A stretch of 50,789 nucleotides of DNA from Perkinsus olseni (taxonomy: Eukaryota; Perkinsozoa; Perkinsida; Perkinsidae): assembly GCA_013115135.1 (NCBI GenBank), contig JABANP010000397.1, positions 1-50,789 of the forward strand, read 5' to 3'. The notes beneath the pieces were generated by a model. The model had not been told where the DNA came from. It saw only the letters and a program-made list of their open reading frames with translations, and ran no database searches. Shown here piece after piece: positions 10,601-20,776 of this stretch. Position 1 is the stretch's first letter. Each line of letters begins with the position of its first letter. The position numbers and the translations under genes were made by a program.

Positions 10601-12484
10601 GATGTGAAGTGCGAAATGTGTTTTTCACTAGTGTTTTTCACCTCGCGGGTAAAACTCCATTGTACCAACAATAATACTAATGTATCGGTTGCACGCACGA
10701 AACGACCGATTGTAAAGATCTAGTCGCGTGATGAAATCCACTTCTTTTTACCCGCTTTTTCCACCCGAAATTTCATTCCAACAGAGCTAAGTGTGTGCGA
10801 GAGTTTAAGCTTGCCGACAATACCACTCAGCTAGACTAGCATCGATGGCAGCTCAGCCCAGTCGATCCTACCCGTTTGGTATCCATGAGAAAGGTGACCG
10901 CCGTGCGGAAGGTCCAGGGCCATCAATCGATCATGAGGCTCCATCAAAGCCGTGTAACTACAATCCATGAGTAAGGACCTAGACTACCCGCGGCCGAGCT
11001 TACACTTGAAAGTTGGCAGGGGATCCGGAAAGGGGCTGGACGTTGACGCCCCATTTTTCCGGACTGAGTCTGTAAGCGTCCAGCGCTCTGAAATGCGATC
11101 ACTCCCAGCGGAAGTCCTCAAATAAATCATCGGTCAGCTCGCACCACAGACCCTCCACCGCTTCGACTGACGGGTAAAAATTTTACCGTAAAATAGTGTT
11201 GAACGTCCATGGCCGCCGGAGACCCAAAAATGCATCACTCTGAGCTGGTTCATATTACTGAATGGTAAAAATGGTACGGTAAAACTGAATGGTGAAAAAT
11301 TCATTGATAAAAATAACGTCTCCAGTTAGTGCAAAATTGAGGACGCTACCACCGCCCGACCCCCTCGAACGCTACGGAAGTCGGGCAGCTAGCCCGAGCG
11401 TCGAAAAGGTCAGCCCTCCCTTATAAGTTACCTCTGACGACAAAGATTCTCCATCTGGTCAATATATTCATTACCACCATAATATCGAGCATTAGGGTAG
11501 CCCTCGGAGTACCTGATTGGCATCCCTTGGGTACCAGCCAAACCCTTATTCTGGAACTTTTTTTCCGGCGTTCTGAGATAAATTCTGGGTTTCAAAAAAA
11601 CAGTATATCGAACGCTCCAAATTACAGCAGAAATTGTGGAACTCCCACAAGCTCACAAGCACTCTCATGCTTCGAGTATGCTGGATGGCTCAGTGCTCCA
11701 CAGATCCTACATGGTTGTCGAGTGGGTCGGTAAAAATGACGAGAATAAGCTATCAGGAAAAAAGCGATGGTTTTCGGACCCAGAAATTACTTGTTGGTCA
11801 TGATGGAGCCAATGGCATCCAAAACGGCCTGACTGGTGAAGTTCTCTGAGGCGATGAGGACCAGATTCTTCTTCTGTCTACCCCTCTCTTTCTCAATGAT
11901 ACTAGCGACCTGACGGGACGTCAAGGATGAAAACGGTTGCTCATCCCAGAATGTCCTTCAATGATACTTCCAGGAGCCTTCAGGCAACTCATCAACCTCG
12001 ATCATTCATCAAGATGAGTGTCCACAGCTCGACTGTCATCAGCACTCAGTTCCTCAAAAGACTCTCCCTAGGTCACTCCCTTCTACACGAGTAAGCGACC
12101 CCTGGCCTCACAGACAGACTACTCTCCACAATGTCCTGCGCGACACTGAGGCGGTGGGGTGTTGGTAGAGAGGCGTCCACGATTCCGCGCCGAACGCATT
12201 CTAGATCGAGCACGACTCATGCTTAGAATTTGTGGAGAGATTTAGTCAAGAAATCTCCCAACTCTGCGATATTGGCAATTCCTCGAATCCGATAAAGAAC
12301 AAGAAGACAACCGGAACATACTCAGATTCTTTCACCGCGCCACGAAATTGCTCACCTCCGGATCCACATCAGGCAAATGGGCGTTGAGCCTCTGTGCCTG
12401 CACGGAAATACTCCTGCTGCTGATGCTGACGGCTGAGCTCAGCAACCGACGGTAACCAGGGATGGACCCGGCGCGAGTCAACAT
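7603..12484 (-). CDS. SHMT: Serine hydroxymethyltransferase, probably mitochondrial (16 exons)
   Basis: Interconverts serine and glycine with tetrahydrofolate, using pyridoxal phosphate. Exons on the minus strand: 12484-12356, 11909-11791, 11512-11432, 11087-11004, 10957-10872, 10350-10242, 9906-9818, 9728-9676, 9619-9556, 9502-9384, 9123-9037, 8988-8922, 8852-8785, 8580-8472, 8110-8043, 7731-7603. They join in frame to 486 codons plus stop, a normal length for the family. Landmarks in order: an Arg/Ser-rich, acid-free presequence ([15 protein letters not shown]), suggesting mitochondria; [62 protein letters not shown]; the PLP-lysine motif [56 protein letters not shown]. Start chosen at 12484: the ATG 16 codons upstream would place acidic residues before the presequence. 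Intron 10 is GC-AG (CAG/gcaagc); the others are GT-AG. The last two exons are least certain in their boundaries. Confidence 0.95.
10459..10657. mobile_element. Candidate MITE inside SHMT intron 5
   Basis: The ends gagtttcacccg (10459-10470) and cgggtaaaactc (10646-10657) are inverted repeats with one mismatch in 12. They are flanked by catta on the left and cattg on the right, a possible 4-5 bp target duplication. The interior is dense in GTGAAAAAC-like and GCGAAA-like short motifs and has no coding potential. The short TIR and imperfect duplication make this tentative. Confidence 0.4.
12333..12359. repeat. 27-bp sequence shared with 16489-16515, spanning the SHMT exon 1 / intron 1 junction
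   Basis: These 27 bases match 16489-16515 at 25 positions. On the minus strand they comprise the last bases of exon 1 (GGAG) and the first 23 bases of intron 1 (gtgagcaa...cgcggtga). A match this good is very unlikely by chance in 50 kb. It is listed because a repeated 5' intron end is a hallmark of mobile or copied introns. Similarity stops on both sides. Confidence 0.7.
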
Positions 12485-14229
12485 ATGAAAAAAAGTACTC
12501 TGTGCAAATGAACATGAACCCTCGGTTCGCAAATATGGCAGGAAACGCCTAATGCTTCAGGTCTCGATTCTTTCTGACTCATTTCAGTTTAATACCCATG
12601 CACAGCCCAGCAGACGGAGCGATGTGAGAACCGATGTTGCCTCCCACCGCTAATGAACAGTTTACGTGCTGACTCTTCAACAGGACGTCTATTTTTTTGG
12701 TTCACCGGAGGGCTCATATCATTTCAGAATTAGAAAAAGTCAATATGGCCATTCGATGCTCTCCTTAGATGTGAAAACGGGATACTGCCGCTCCACTCAC
12801 ATGGCCGAAATCCAACCAAATCCGCCATCAACTAACTCGAATAAGCGAACAAAATCGCACCCTATCCTTCGTCGTTCTAAACATTCTCTGGCCCCGGCCA
12901 GTCTGCCCGTCGTGCCTCGCAGATACCACTACTCTATCAATCTTTGACAGTTCCTGAATGGCCCGCGGAGTACCCCGTCGCCTCGTATCATTTGTCATTT
13001 TTTCTCGACAGAACTGTCAAGGAACGTCTTAGCGTTGACGTGCTCGAACGAATGGCTTCATAATAAATCACGAGAGCCTCCAGTCTCCAACCAGAGCACT
13101 TGTGTAACATTTATCGACCGTCTGGCACTGTATGAGAAAAAGGATTTTTCTGAAAATCCGAATCATTTTTCAAAAAATGAATTTTTTTTGGAAGAAGGAT
13201 TTTTCAAAAATCCTTCCCCACAGAATTCACGACACGCGGTAACGTTTTTTCACCAATATGCAAGCATTAGACTGTTCTTCGCTCATTCCCATCAACACCC
13301 AGAGAAAGTGGCTCTGATGAGAAAAATAGTTACTTGAACCACTTTAGTCGACTACTCTAACAACCAAAATACTCCCGAGACGCAGCCGAAAATGCCGCCT
13401 CAGGAGGCGTCAGTACGAGAGTTGCCTGAGCGGGAAGGTCACGTGCTCCTATCGGATTGAAGATGCTACCCCCAAGGTTTCCAGGAAACGATCTTTATGG
13501 GAAAATAGAAATGAGAGCGTTATCGCGCTGTAGTTGAATCCATTCGGATCTGTCGTACTCCGAGAAAACGGCCACCGTATTTGGACTGAACTCGATGCGA
13601 TCAAGGTCTAGAAGGCAGGAGAACTGTAATACTGGAAGTCTGAAAATTGATTCGAAGTCTGTAGACTCCTTGAAGTTCGCAGATTGTCTGACGTTCGAGC
13701 CTCCTTGACGCAGGGTTCGTTCTCTCATTGCTACAGCCATTACCTTGCAGCTCACCCACGGTTAGTATTTCACAACTAGCTCGAGTCGCCCGGCGACAGG
13801 GATCTCCCCAGCCCCGCACCGGCGGAGCGGCTCCGCTGTCCATGCACCGAACCATGGGCGCCGACGCCGAAGATCATGCGATGTTGCTACATGTAGCGAT
13901 TTTTGCATCAAAGATGCTTGAGAGACATTTCCCCCGACTAGAACTCTGCTCACAAATATGTGTTGCTGAACTACCCAGTGAAGCAATATAATGGTGCTGT
14001 GAAAGACGGCTCAGGGCCTCGGGCTCCGATGGCAGAATCTCTACGAAGCTTCTGAGCGCATGTGAGTATCAACATCCGCAGCGCGGCGCAGCGGCAGTCG
14101 TCCAAATGAACATTCTATGGGTGTTCATGTACTGATAAAGTTAACAGAAGGGACCTCATCAGCGGTACTATTCGCGATTCACTCCATGGCAAAAACTCGA
14201 ACTGTCTTCAACATCAAACTTAATCGGCT
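12485..14229. other. Intergenic stretch upstream of SHMT
   Basis: No gene is supported. A minus-strand tail at about 13495-13640 (ending LQRDNALISIFP, stop) reads like a terminal exon after a possible cag acceptor, but no upstream partner exon could be fitted. The region 13140-13215 is a run of gaaggatttttc / gaaaaatccttc inverted pieces. The SHMT promoter should lie just above 12484; no clear core motif is visible. Confidence 0.4.
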
Positions 14230-14979
14230 CTAGGGTGGGTAGTATAAAGTGCCTTTGGCGATGTTCACGGAATGGTGATACGTGGTCTCCGTCCCGAAAG
14301 GAGCCTTATAGGTACCTCTCGCGTCGTATCCAATCAGATAATTCCAACCTCCACCAACCCTCTTAATGGCCATTTTCAAGTCAACCTTGAGAGGCACATT
14401 ACTGCTGCCAGTTTGCTCTGTATGGCCAAAAAGATTAACCCCATCACTGGTGGCAACGCCGGAGAGTTTGTGATGATGAGTAATGGCTTGCTGATCTCTC
14501 GGAAACTGAGCGCCCGAAGTTGAGGGCAAGGAGACTTGAAGATACCCTTCGTCGCTCGGAGTGAAGTGCATCTCTTGTGGGCCAGGATACCACCAGATAT
14601 GATGATCCTCAGACTGGTAATCAAGGAAAGCGAAGCCGCTAGTCTCCACGCTGACGTTCGGCGTCCCGAAATAGTGAGGGGAGTGGCCAACAACATCTAG
14701 CTGTATCTTCAACTTGCCCACGACCCCAGCGACGTTGGTCTTGATGACAATACCAGCACTCTCTTCATCATCCCCGTCCTTGTTGGGACCTCTCATCAAG
14801 TACAAGCAGGAGCCCGGTGATAAGACATGAACAGCGGCCCTCGACGAACGGGGACCAGCATGGCAACCCTCGGGGTAGTCGGCAACCACAGGCACCTGCG
14901 CCCTCACCACTTGGAGGATACAGAGAACGCAGAACAGGTTGCGGTAGAGCCAGTTGAGGCGCAACTTTGAAGAAGCCAT
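14230..14979 (-). CDS. Predicted secreted protein, family A (ADYP/GSC family)
   Basis: Single exon, 249 codons. The signal peptide (KLRLNWLYRNLFCVLCILQVVRA, split here around the hydrophobic core NLFCVLCILQVV) is followed by the family motif ADYPEGCHAGP. Next comes GSCLYLMRG, then ESAGIVIKTN, TPNVSVETSG, WWYPGP, a Ser/Asp segment (FTPSDEGYLQVSLP), and the C-terminal block GGWNYLIGYDARGTY ending in AKGTLYY. The two conserved cysteines (GC and GSC) are spaced for one disulfide near the mature N terminus. Compared with its paralogs the GGPG part is degraded to AGPR. The function is unknown; an exported or surface role is inferred from the signal peptide. Just upstream of the ATG (14981-15015) the DNA carries four close copies of AGGTGA/TCACCT in both orientations. 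Confidence 0.85.
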   Translation of the reverse strand: MASSKLRLNWLYRNLFCVLCILQVVRAQVPVVADYPEGCHAGPRSSRAAVHVLSPGSCLYLMRGPNKDGDDEESAGIVIKTNVAGVVGKLKIQLDVVGHSPHYFGTPNVSVETSGFAFLDYQSEDHHIWWYPGPQEMHFTPSDEGYLQVSLPSTSGAQFPRDQQAITHHHKLSGVATSDGVNLFGHTEQTGSSNVPLKVDLKMAIKRVGGGWNYLIGYDARGTYKAPFGTETTYHHSVNIAKGTLYYPP

Positions 14980-17216
14980 CGCAAGGTCACCTAAGGTGAC
15001 TCACCTTGCCAAGGTGTAACAATTGGATACGTCGTGGACTGTAGCGAACGGTATGACGGGGAACTAGCGGGACGGCTCATGTCCCAGCGTCCCCTTAACG
15101 CACTCACGCCCGAGCTCTCCAGTGGCAGGAGTGCGGTTAAGCTCCCCTACAGTACGTTAACACGGGCCTCTGCATGCCTCGGTCAAAATTACCTCAACCT
15201 CGGGAGCGAGGGAGGGGATCTTTGCAGTCGGCTCTTTCATTCTTCAAACCAGCGACTCTCGTGAGTGGAGACGACCGCGCGCAACTGTCCGCAAGTCGAA
15301 GAGCTGATGGAATAAGTTATAGCGCCGGTTTACTGAGCTAGTATTGGACGAGGTTGAGGTAATCTTGGACGGCCGTGAAATCTCATGGGTTGAACCCACG
15401 ACTGAGACGCCATCAGTACTCGTCAGCATGTGAGAACTCGTCGCCCCCCTGGTGTCTCCAGAGCTAGCAGGTTAGCGGCCGCTGAGCTAGCAGTGCTGAG
15501 CTAGGCTAGCGCTAAAAATATGTGCAATTCGAATGGTCTTCGATGGAAGTTGAGTGGAAGAAATTCCTGCCGACCGGAACTTGGAGTCCTCAGGGCGCTC
15601 TAATAGGTCTACCGTGTTTTGCGTCAAAAAATTAGTAGTGGAAGGGAAGAGCTATCATCGCCGCAGCCGGCGCCACATGCACTCCACCATGCACGCGACC
15701 ACAGCTAGGTAGACTGTGTCTACCTGAACTAGGCAGATGGCCGCGGGTGCAGCTGACGAGGGAAGTACTGCAAAGGGTTTTCACCTTTAGAATTGCCGAG
15801 TCGGACGTTGTCCCAAGCACGAAAATAACGCCGAAGAAGCCATTATGCATTGCTGGGACTTTGATCGCGGCAAAGTATCTTGTAGGTTGTATGCTTTAGG
15901 TTGTATTAATTCACCAAATTAATGTCCTAATTTCGACCCTACTGCAAAACCGGCGTCTTCACTCACTAATGTGATATCCTCGAGTGTTGGCATGATGGCT
16001 TCACCCTCACGGTGGGTTTCTGAATGGCATGGTTTGGGGCCGAGTGAACAAGGACAAGGCCGAGGCCACAAGGGCATGCCATGCTCTGACTGCTTTATTC
16101 CATAACCACAAAGGTACTGATTGATCTAACCATCAGCCTCTAACGGAACCCACATGATTTTCCGCGTCGTTTCAATGCCTCTCGCTACCGGAGCGAGAGG
16201 CACCTCGCTCAAACGACGGCTCCCGCAGCCGCCGAGCCGCGAAATCTGCTTTTCGATTTTCGGTTGAAGATAAAAATAAGAGTTCTCTTAGAAAATTCGG
16301 AATTTTAAATTCCAAAGAGAACTGTTTTTATCTTTTCTTACTTTAAAGAGATCGACAATAATACTTTTTTGAAAAGAAAATTCTCGATCACATACCATAA
16401 CGAGCGCAATAAAACGAGCTGAGTGGGAGATAACCTCGTTCATGATTTTCAGTTATTTCTTGACAAGATACGGATCGCAAAGACTCGTCACCGCGCCACG
16501 ACGTTGCTCACCTCCTCCGCGTTCCTCCACCAAAAGAACCTTCAACTACTAAATAGGGGTTTTATGGTATCATAAAAGTACTTCTGCCGTAGGAAATACA
16601 TAAGGAAATCTCCGCTACTATGAACAGGATAACACTACTAAGTTCAAGGAACAACAGTGCCATGCATTGACGAGGTGTCCTTTTTCCTATACCAACGCCC
16701 ACTCTCCATGGCGATGCAAGTCACTCTCCCCAAACCCCTGCATGTAGATGATTTTCCCTCTACTCGTCGTCATGACTCAACTCACACGACACCACCGAAA
16801 CATCTCTCATGACGAGCAGCGCTGCACTCAAGAGCCACCGCCGGGGGAATACCAGTTGGGCCACCAGGCGTGACGTCGCTTACGACCAGTCCAGGTGGTC
16901 CTGAGCTTAACCGCACCTGAAGACAGCTCACTTTTGCTCTCTCTTGCAGTTGTTCTAAGGCCTGTCGTCACTGGCCAAAAGGTAGTAGGTCGTGACTTTC
17001 TCTCAAGAAAGTCTCCCATGCAACTCACGCCGTTGATTAATATTATCCTCAGGTTTGAAGCCCCTGTTGGTCATAACAAGTTTCGGCGAGTTCACATGCG
17101 CCCACAACTTCACATCCCCTCCGACGCCCGGGAAGGGCACGGTCTGCCAAGTGCCATGCTTTCCCACCCACTCACGCTCGGCTTTCGCACCTCGCAAGCC
17201 AATAAGATGTCAGCGC
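14980..17216. other. Intergenic stretch with inverted repeats
   Basis: No gene is supported. A minus-strand exon-like piece at about 15785-15860 (VPAMHNGFFGVIFVLGTTSD, then a gtgaaa donor) has no fitting partner. At about 16266-16337 two arms of some 22 bases (aagataaaaa...agttctctt and its complement) form an imperfect hairpin around an AT-rich loop. A 27-bp block at 16489-16515 repeats the SHMT exon 1 / intron 1 junction. Confidence 0.4.
16489..16515. repeat. Second copy of the SHMT intron-1 5' end
   Basis: This matches 12333-12359 at 25 of 27 positions in the same orientation. On the minus strand it reads GGAG then gtgagcaacgtcgtggcg. The bases before it (toward 16560) are open in one minus-strand frame, so this could be a real splice donor of an unrecognised gene. 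No ATG or acceptor was resolved. Confidence 0.6.
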
Positions 17217-17275
17217 CTAGAATCGAACCTGGGTCATCGGGTTACTGGCTTTGTGTATCTCTAGCAGCTTCAGAA
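17205..17275 (-). mobile_element. tRNA-derived SINE-like sequence
   Basis: On the minus strand this stretch contains a pol III box B-like sequence (GGTTCGATTC) preceded by gccagtaacccgatgaccca, which resembles an anticodon arm and variable region. It is followed by a non-tRNA tail (ggcgctgacatcttattgg). No complete cloverleaf folds, so it is not a functional tRNA. It overlaps the last codons of the ankyrin gene. Confidence 0.35.
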
Positions 17276-17892
17276 CAGGCTCCACGGTAGTTAGATCGAA
17301 CGGTTTCTTTCCCTCTTTATTCCTCGATAATTCACTCGCCCCCCAGGATAATAATAACCTCGTCTGAAAGACACACCGCGAGTAACGCTCGGGACGACTA
17401 TCATCGAATGCACGATGACAACAAAATAGTATTTTGTCAAAATAATTTTGAAAATACCGCTATGATGAGTGACTTCTAAAACGAAATTTTCGGCGGCACG
17501 GTCATTGTGGCACGAAACGGGTCATATCGGCTCAGACTCTTCTCGATGTGCTGCTCAGCGAGCAGTGCTCGCTGTCTAGAATTAGGCGTTATACAGGAAA
17601 CTATATACAGCTATGCAGTTGTGATGAGCCTCTGGGCCCATTCCCCGGAATTCTCAAGCGCTGTTGAATAGACTGCTTGCTCTCCCGAGTTCAAAGAGCG
17701 CTCCCAGGATAGAGTTCACCGTGTCCTCAGACAATCATGGGAGCGCTCTCGGATGCCCGGTCATGCCTAGCATGACGCTGTTTCGTCGACAAGCATTGAC
17801 ACCCTCATCGTCACCCTCATTACCATGCCGAAATCATTCTTCTTCACTGCCAAATGAAGCGCGGTGTTACCATCCTCATCTTGTTTGTTAAC
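17217..17892 (-). CDS. Ankyrin-repeat protein, 3' exons only
   Basis: Two exons on the minus strand: 17892-17824 (23 codons) and 17363-17217 (49 codons with stop), both phase 0, with a ttgcag acceptor, an ATG/gtaatg donor and a ctttcag acceptor. Joined, they read as one complete ankyrin repeat and the start of the next: DEDGNTALHLAVKKNDFGM, TRLLLSWGASEL, then NKEGKKPFDL. The spacing matches the 33-residue consensus (GxTALHLAxxxxxxxxxxLLxxGA). The C terminus after VEPVLKLLE falls in a tRNA-like SINE. Ankyrin repeats mediate protein-protein contacts; the partner is unknown. The upstream exons, which should lie above 17892, could not be found, so the N terminus and total length are unknown. Confidence 0.7.
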
Positions 17893-18963
17893 CTGCAACA
17901 CCGCCACCACCCTTGGGCAACTTCTGCCGGGCTGCCCCAAAAAGACGTTGGCAGGCCCGTTGCCCGTTGAGGGGCCGTGCCGAAGTTTAATTTCACGCAA
18001 TATATTGCTAACGGTACGCTGTACGGCTGATTTGCCGCAAACCATTTTCGAAGATTTTCGAAGTCGGTCGGTTCCACATTTTTGCCTCAAGACACTATTT
18101 CGTCCCAAGGTCGATGGATTCGTAGCGCTCGATCTGAAAATGGTGATAACGTGATTGTATGTTTACAGCTACACTTTTACCAACTCATTTTGAACTCTGG
18201 CTGAAGGAAGTGAGCCCGACTACAATGACTTGGTTGATAGTATCGTGTTCTGAGAGTTCCTCCGAGCTATCCGTCCACGACTGTGAGATTATGGCTTAGG
18301 CTCAGTTTAAGACTCTTAAAGGAAAATCCATCTTCTTCCGAGTCTTGAAGGAAGATCCCGCGCCAATAGCGCTGACAACCCCTCTTAAAGTTTGAGAAGG
18401 GCTATGTGATGGTTGACAAAATAATTGTCTACATTGTTCCCTATCGATCATTAGCTATGAGCTGTTCGTCTGTGCTACTCGTTCAGTCTGTTGCCATATC
18501 CACACCACACTGCTTTGTGTTCGGAGTATCACAGGCTATCAGCGTTATTAGCGCGAGACGGCCCATAGCTAGCCCATGGGACCTTCGAATCTGCCTTCAA
18601 GAAGATCCTGCTAATGCCGGAACAGCTCTGCCGGAGCCGAGTGAGACGGATAACCGCGCCATTCAAATTCAGTGGCACTATCCTGATGAGACGCATTTCT
18701 ATCACTGACCGTAATGAACGTGGTAGGATTTTCGTCGCAGGGTTTGCCCGGGTGACGTCACATGACGTCACCTCGCACGCCTGACAGGACGGGGCTTAAG
18801 GTTCGGTCTACCAGCATCATTGCCCGTCTTGGCTACGTTCTCGGGGGACCAAGCCGCTGCTGTCGCCGCACTGCTGTGTGGTGCCTCTTCCGGTATGGGC
18901 TCTTATCATGAGTTCTTCTTCTCACGATCTCGCAGCCTACCTCTTCTCGTTGGCACGCACGCA

Positions 18964-19134
18964 CATAGCGGACACGATTTAGCGCTAGCCCACGCGGGAG
19001 TATCCATTGCTCATCCAAGGGCAGGTTAGGGTTGGAGCGTTCGATTTCGATAGTATCGAAAACAAATCGATGCTAGGGGTACGGAGGGCGGAGAGATGTT
19101 ACTTAATATAGACGAATATCATATCAGAACTGCT
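18964..19134. repeat. Local direct duplication, copy 1
   Basis: Starts catagcggacacgatttagc and ends in a gagagatgttact...gacgaat...ctgct block. It is repeated at 19152-19308 with scattered substitutions and small gaps. The first 28 bases are identical in both copies, and the middle has diverged. Confidence 0.85.
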
Positions 19135-19151
19135 AGAATCATCTGCTAGAT

Positions 19152-19308
19152 CATAGCGGACACGATTTAGCGCTAGCCCGTGCTGGGGTATCCATTGTTC
19201 ATGCAAAGGTGGACCAGAGTAGGAGCCATCGAGAACAGTTCGGTTGCTGGGGGTCCGGAAGGCGGAGAGATGTTACTTGAGATAGACGAATTTCATATCA
19301 TAACTGCT
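19152..19308. repeat. Local direct duplication, copy 2
   Basis: Partner of 18964-19134, only 17 bases after the end of copy 1. The spacing indicates a tandem duplication. No target-site features mark it as a mobile element. Confidence 0.85.
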
Positions 19309-19963
19309 TTCTAGGACCGAGTCTCTACGCTGCTTCGCGTGGACATCTGTTCGCATGCTTGGAGCTTGGTGCATGCGAAGTCGCTCCGCCCACCCAAAGA
19401 TTCTCCGCATATCGCTCGCCCACCGTTTGTAGACACTCCGCATGCCCACTGATGGAATAAGATTAGAGTTCCCTCTGGCTCCATCTTGTGCTATTGCATT
19501 GATCATGGCCGACCCCTGTGAACAACATCGCATGCCGGGGCGGTGCTGAGCCCGTGACGTGACACGCCCAGAAGCCCATTAAGAGCCCCTCGTTCTTGCA
19601 GTTCTAGCTGATAGGTGGTCCAGGTAGACGCCTGAGTCACCTATTCTTCCGGGGGCATGTTCGTTCCATTCTTCCAGGTTTCGATTTGCTTGCGCACCAA
19701 TAGCCTGAGGTTGAAAGTCCCTGTTGTGGGATGCGTATGCGCGCACGCCTCGGCTAGGTGCGCACGCCTGCCTCCCGCACGTCTCGTCTCGTCACGTCTC
19801 GTCTCCACCGCTGCGGCTGATGGCGTCTTGCTAGCTACTATTAGCTGTTACAGCGGTTACGGTATCAGTACCCCCTTTTCCTACATGAGTACCCCTGTTG
19901 AGCAGTCGGGCATCAATTCACAGTTGAGAGTCCCATTTAATTCAGCTTTTCCTCAATTATTCC

Positions 19964-20776
19964 ATGTCCTCGAGCCTTAGAAACTCTCCTGCTAACCGCC
20001 TCTCAAACTGGCTCTACTACGGTGTCTTCTACAGCTTCGTCCTGCAGTTGGCCCTTACTGGAAGGAAAGTCCGCAAGTCACCCAGCCCCTCTCCCACTAT
20101 CGATCCCATTCTTAAGGTAACTGCAGATTACCCTGCGGGTTGCCAAGGTGGTCCGGGCCCAGGGACCGGTAAAGGCACGATACAGACGTCTCCTGGTTCC
20201 TGCGTTTACATCAAGAGGGGTTCATACGCGGCAGACGTTCAACAGAAGAGCGTTGGAGTCCAACTCGATTTCGAAGGACTAGGGATTTCAAAGGGTTGGG
20301 GTTCTTTACAAATCCAGCTGAATCTAGTCGACTACGGCCTTGATAACGTGTATGTGGTCGAGAATGTGTACATAAGAGGTGACGTTACTATAAACATTCC
20401 GGTGCTTGGTATGATAGAGGGAATCTCCGTCAGGCTGAGGCAGGAAAACGACTATCAGTATTATTTTAGAAATGTATCTGGAGATAGCGCGATACGCATG
20501 GAAGCGTGCATGGGTATACTTCTCACAGCATGGCCACCATCAACTACTAGAACCCTAGATTTTATAGTCGCGGGTAACGCTAGCACCGAGTATTTGCAAC
20601 TTCAAGGGTATAAGCTCACTGGTGAGCAGTACTTCTCGGCTACACCGCATATCTCTATTAAAAGGCATGGGAAAGGCTGGGGATATAAATTTATCCTCCA
20701 GGTTGAAGGACTGGGGGGCCCATATGCTGGTTTCTCGTTAAGGCACGTCATAGCCGATGGTGTGTTGTATGACTAG
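19964..20776 (+). CDS. Predicted secreted protein, diverged family A member
   Basis: Single exon, 270 codons. The hydrophobic core LYYGVFYSFVLQLALTG acts as signal peptide or anchor, followed by a basic, Pro/Ser-rich linker (RKVRKSPSPSPTID) not present in the paralogs. The family motif follows: TADYPAGCQGGPGP, then GSCVYIKRG (R of MRG retained, M replaced). The middle replaces the ESAGIxLKT block with KSVGVQLDF. The SVETSGW block is lost or rewritten (YIRGDVTINIP) and the WW signature is absent. The C terminus keeps KGWGYKFILQVEG and DGVLYD in place of KGxxYG. It is clearly homologous at the mature N terminus and at the end and strongly diverged between, so it may bind something different. 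The function is unknown. Confidence 0.8.
   Translation: MSSSLRNSPANRLSNWLYYGVFYSFVLQLALTGRKVRKSPSPSPTIDPILKVTADYPAGCQGGPGPGTGKGTIQTSPGSCVYIKRGSYAADVQQKSVGVQLDFEGLGISKGWGSLQIQLNLVDYGLDNVYVVENVYIRGDVTINIPVLGMIEGISVRLRQENDYQYYFRNVSGDSAIRMEACMGILLTAWPPSTTRTLDFIVAGNASTEYLQLQGYKLTGEQYFSATPHISIKRHGKGWGYKFILQVEGLGGPYAGFSLRHVIADGVLYD

Larger units (their letters stand above)
17893..19963. other. Intergenic stretch / unresolved 5' part of the ankyrin gene
   Basis: The ankyrin gene must begin somewhere on the minus strand above 17892, but no second ankyrin repeat is visible here. Either the remaining exons encode a non-ankyrin region or the gene is truncated. The clearest structure is a direct duplication of about 160-170 bases at 18964-19134 and 19152-19308. 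Confidence 0.35.

Noticed and set aside
15785..15860. Minus exon-like piece (MHNGFFGVIFVLGTT)
   Set aside because: Good-looking peptide and donor, but no acceptor-compatible upstream or downstream exon keeps the frame.
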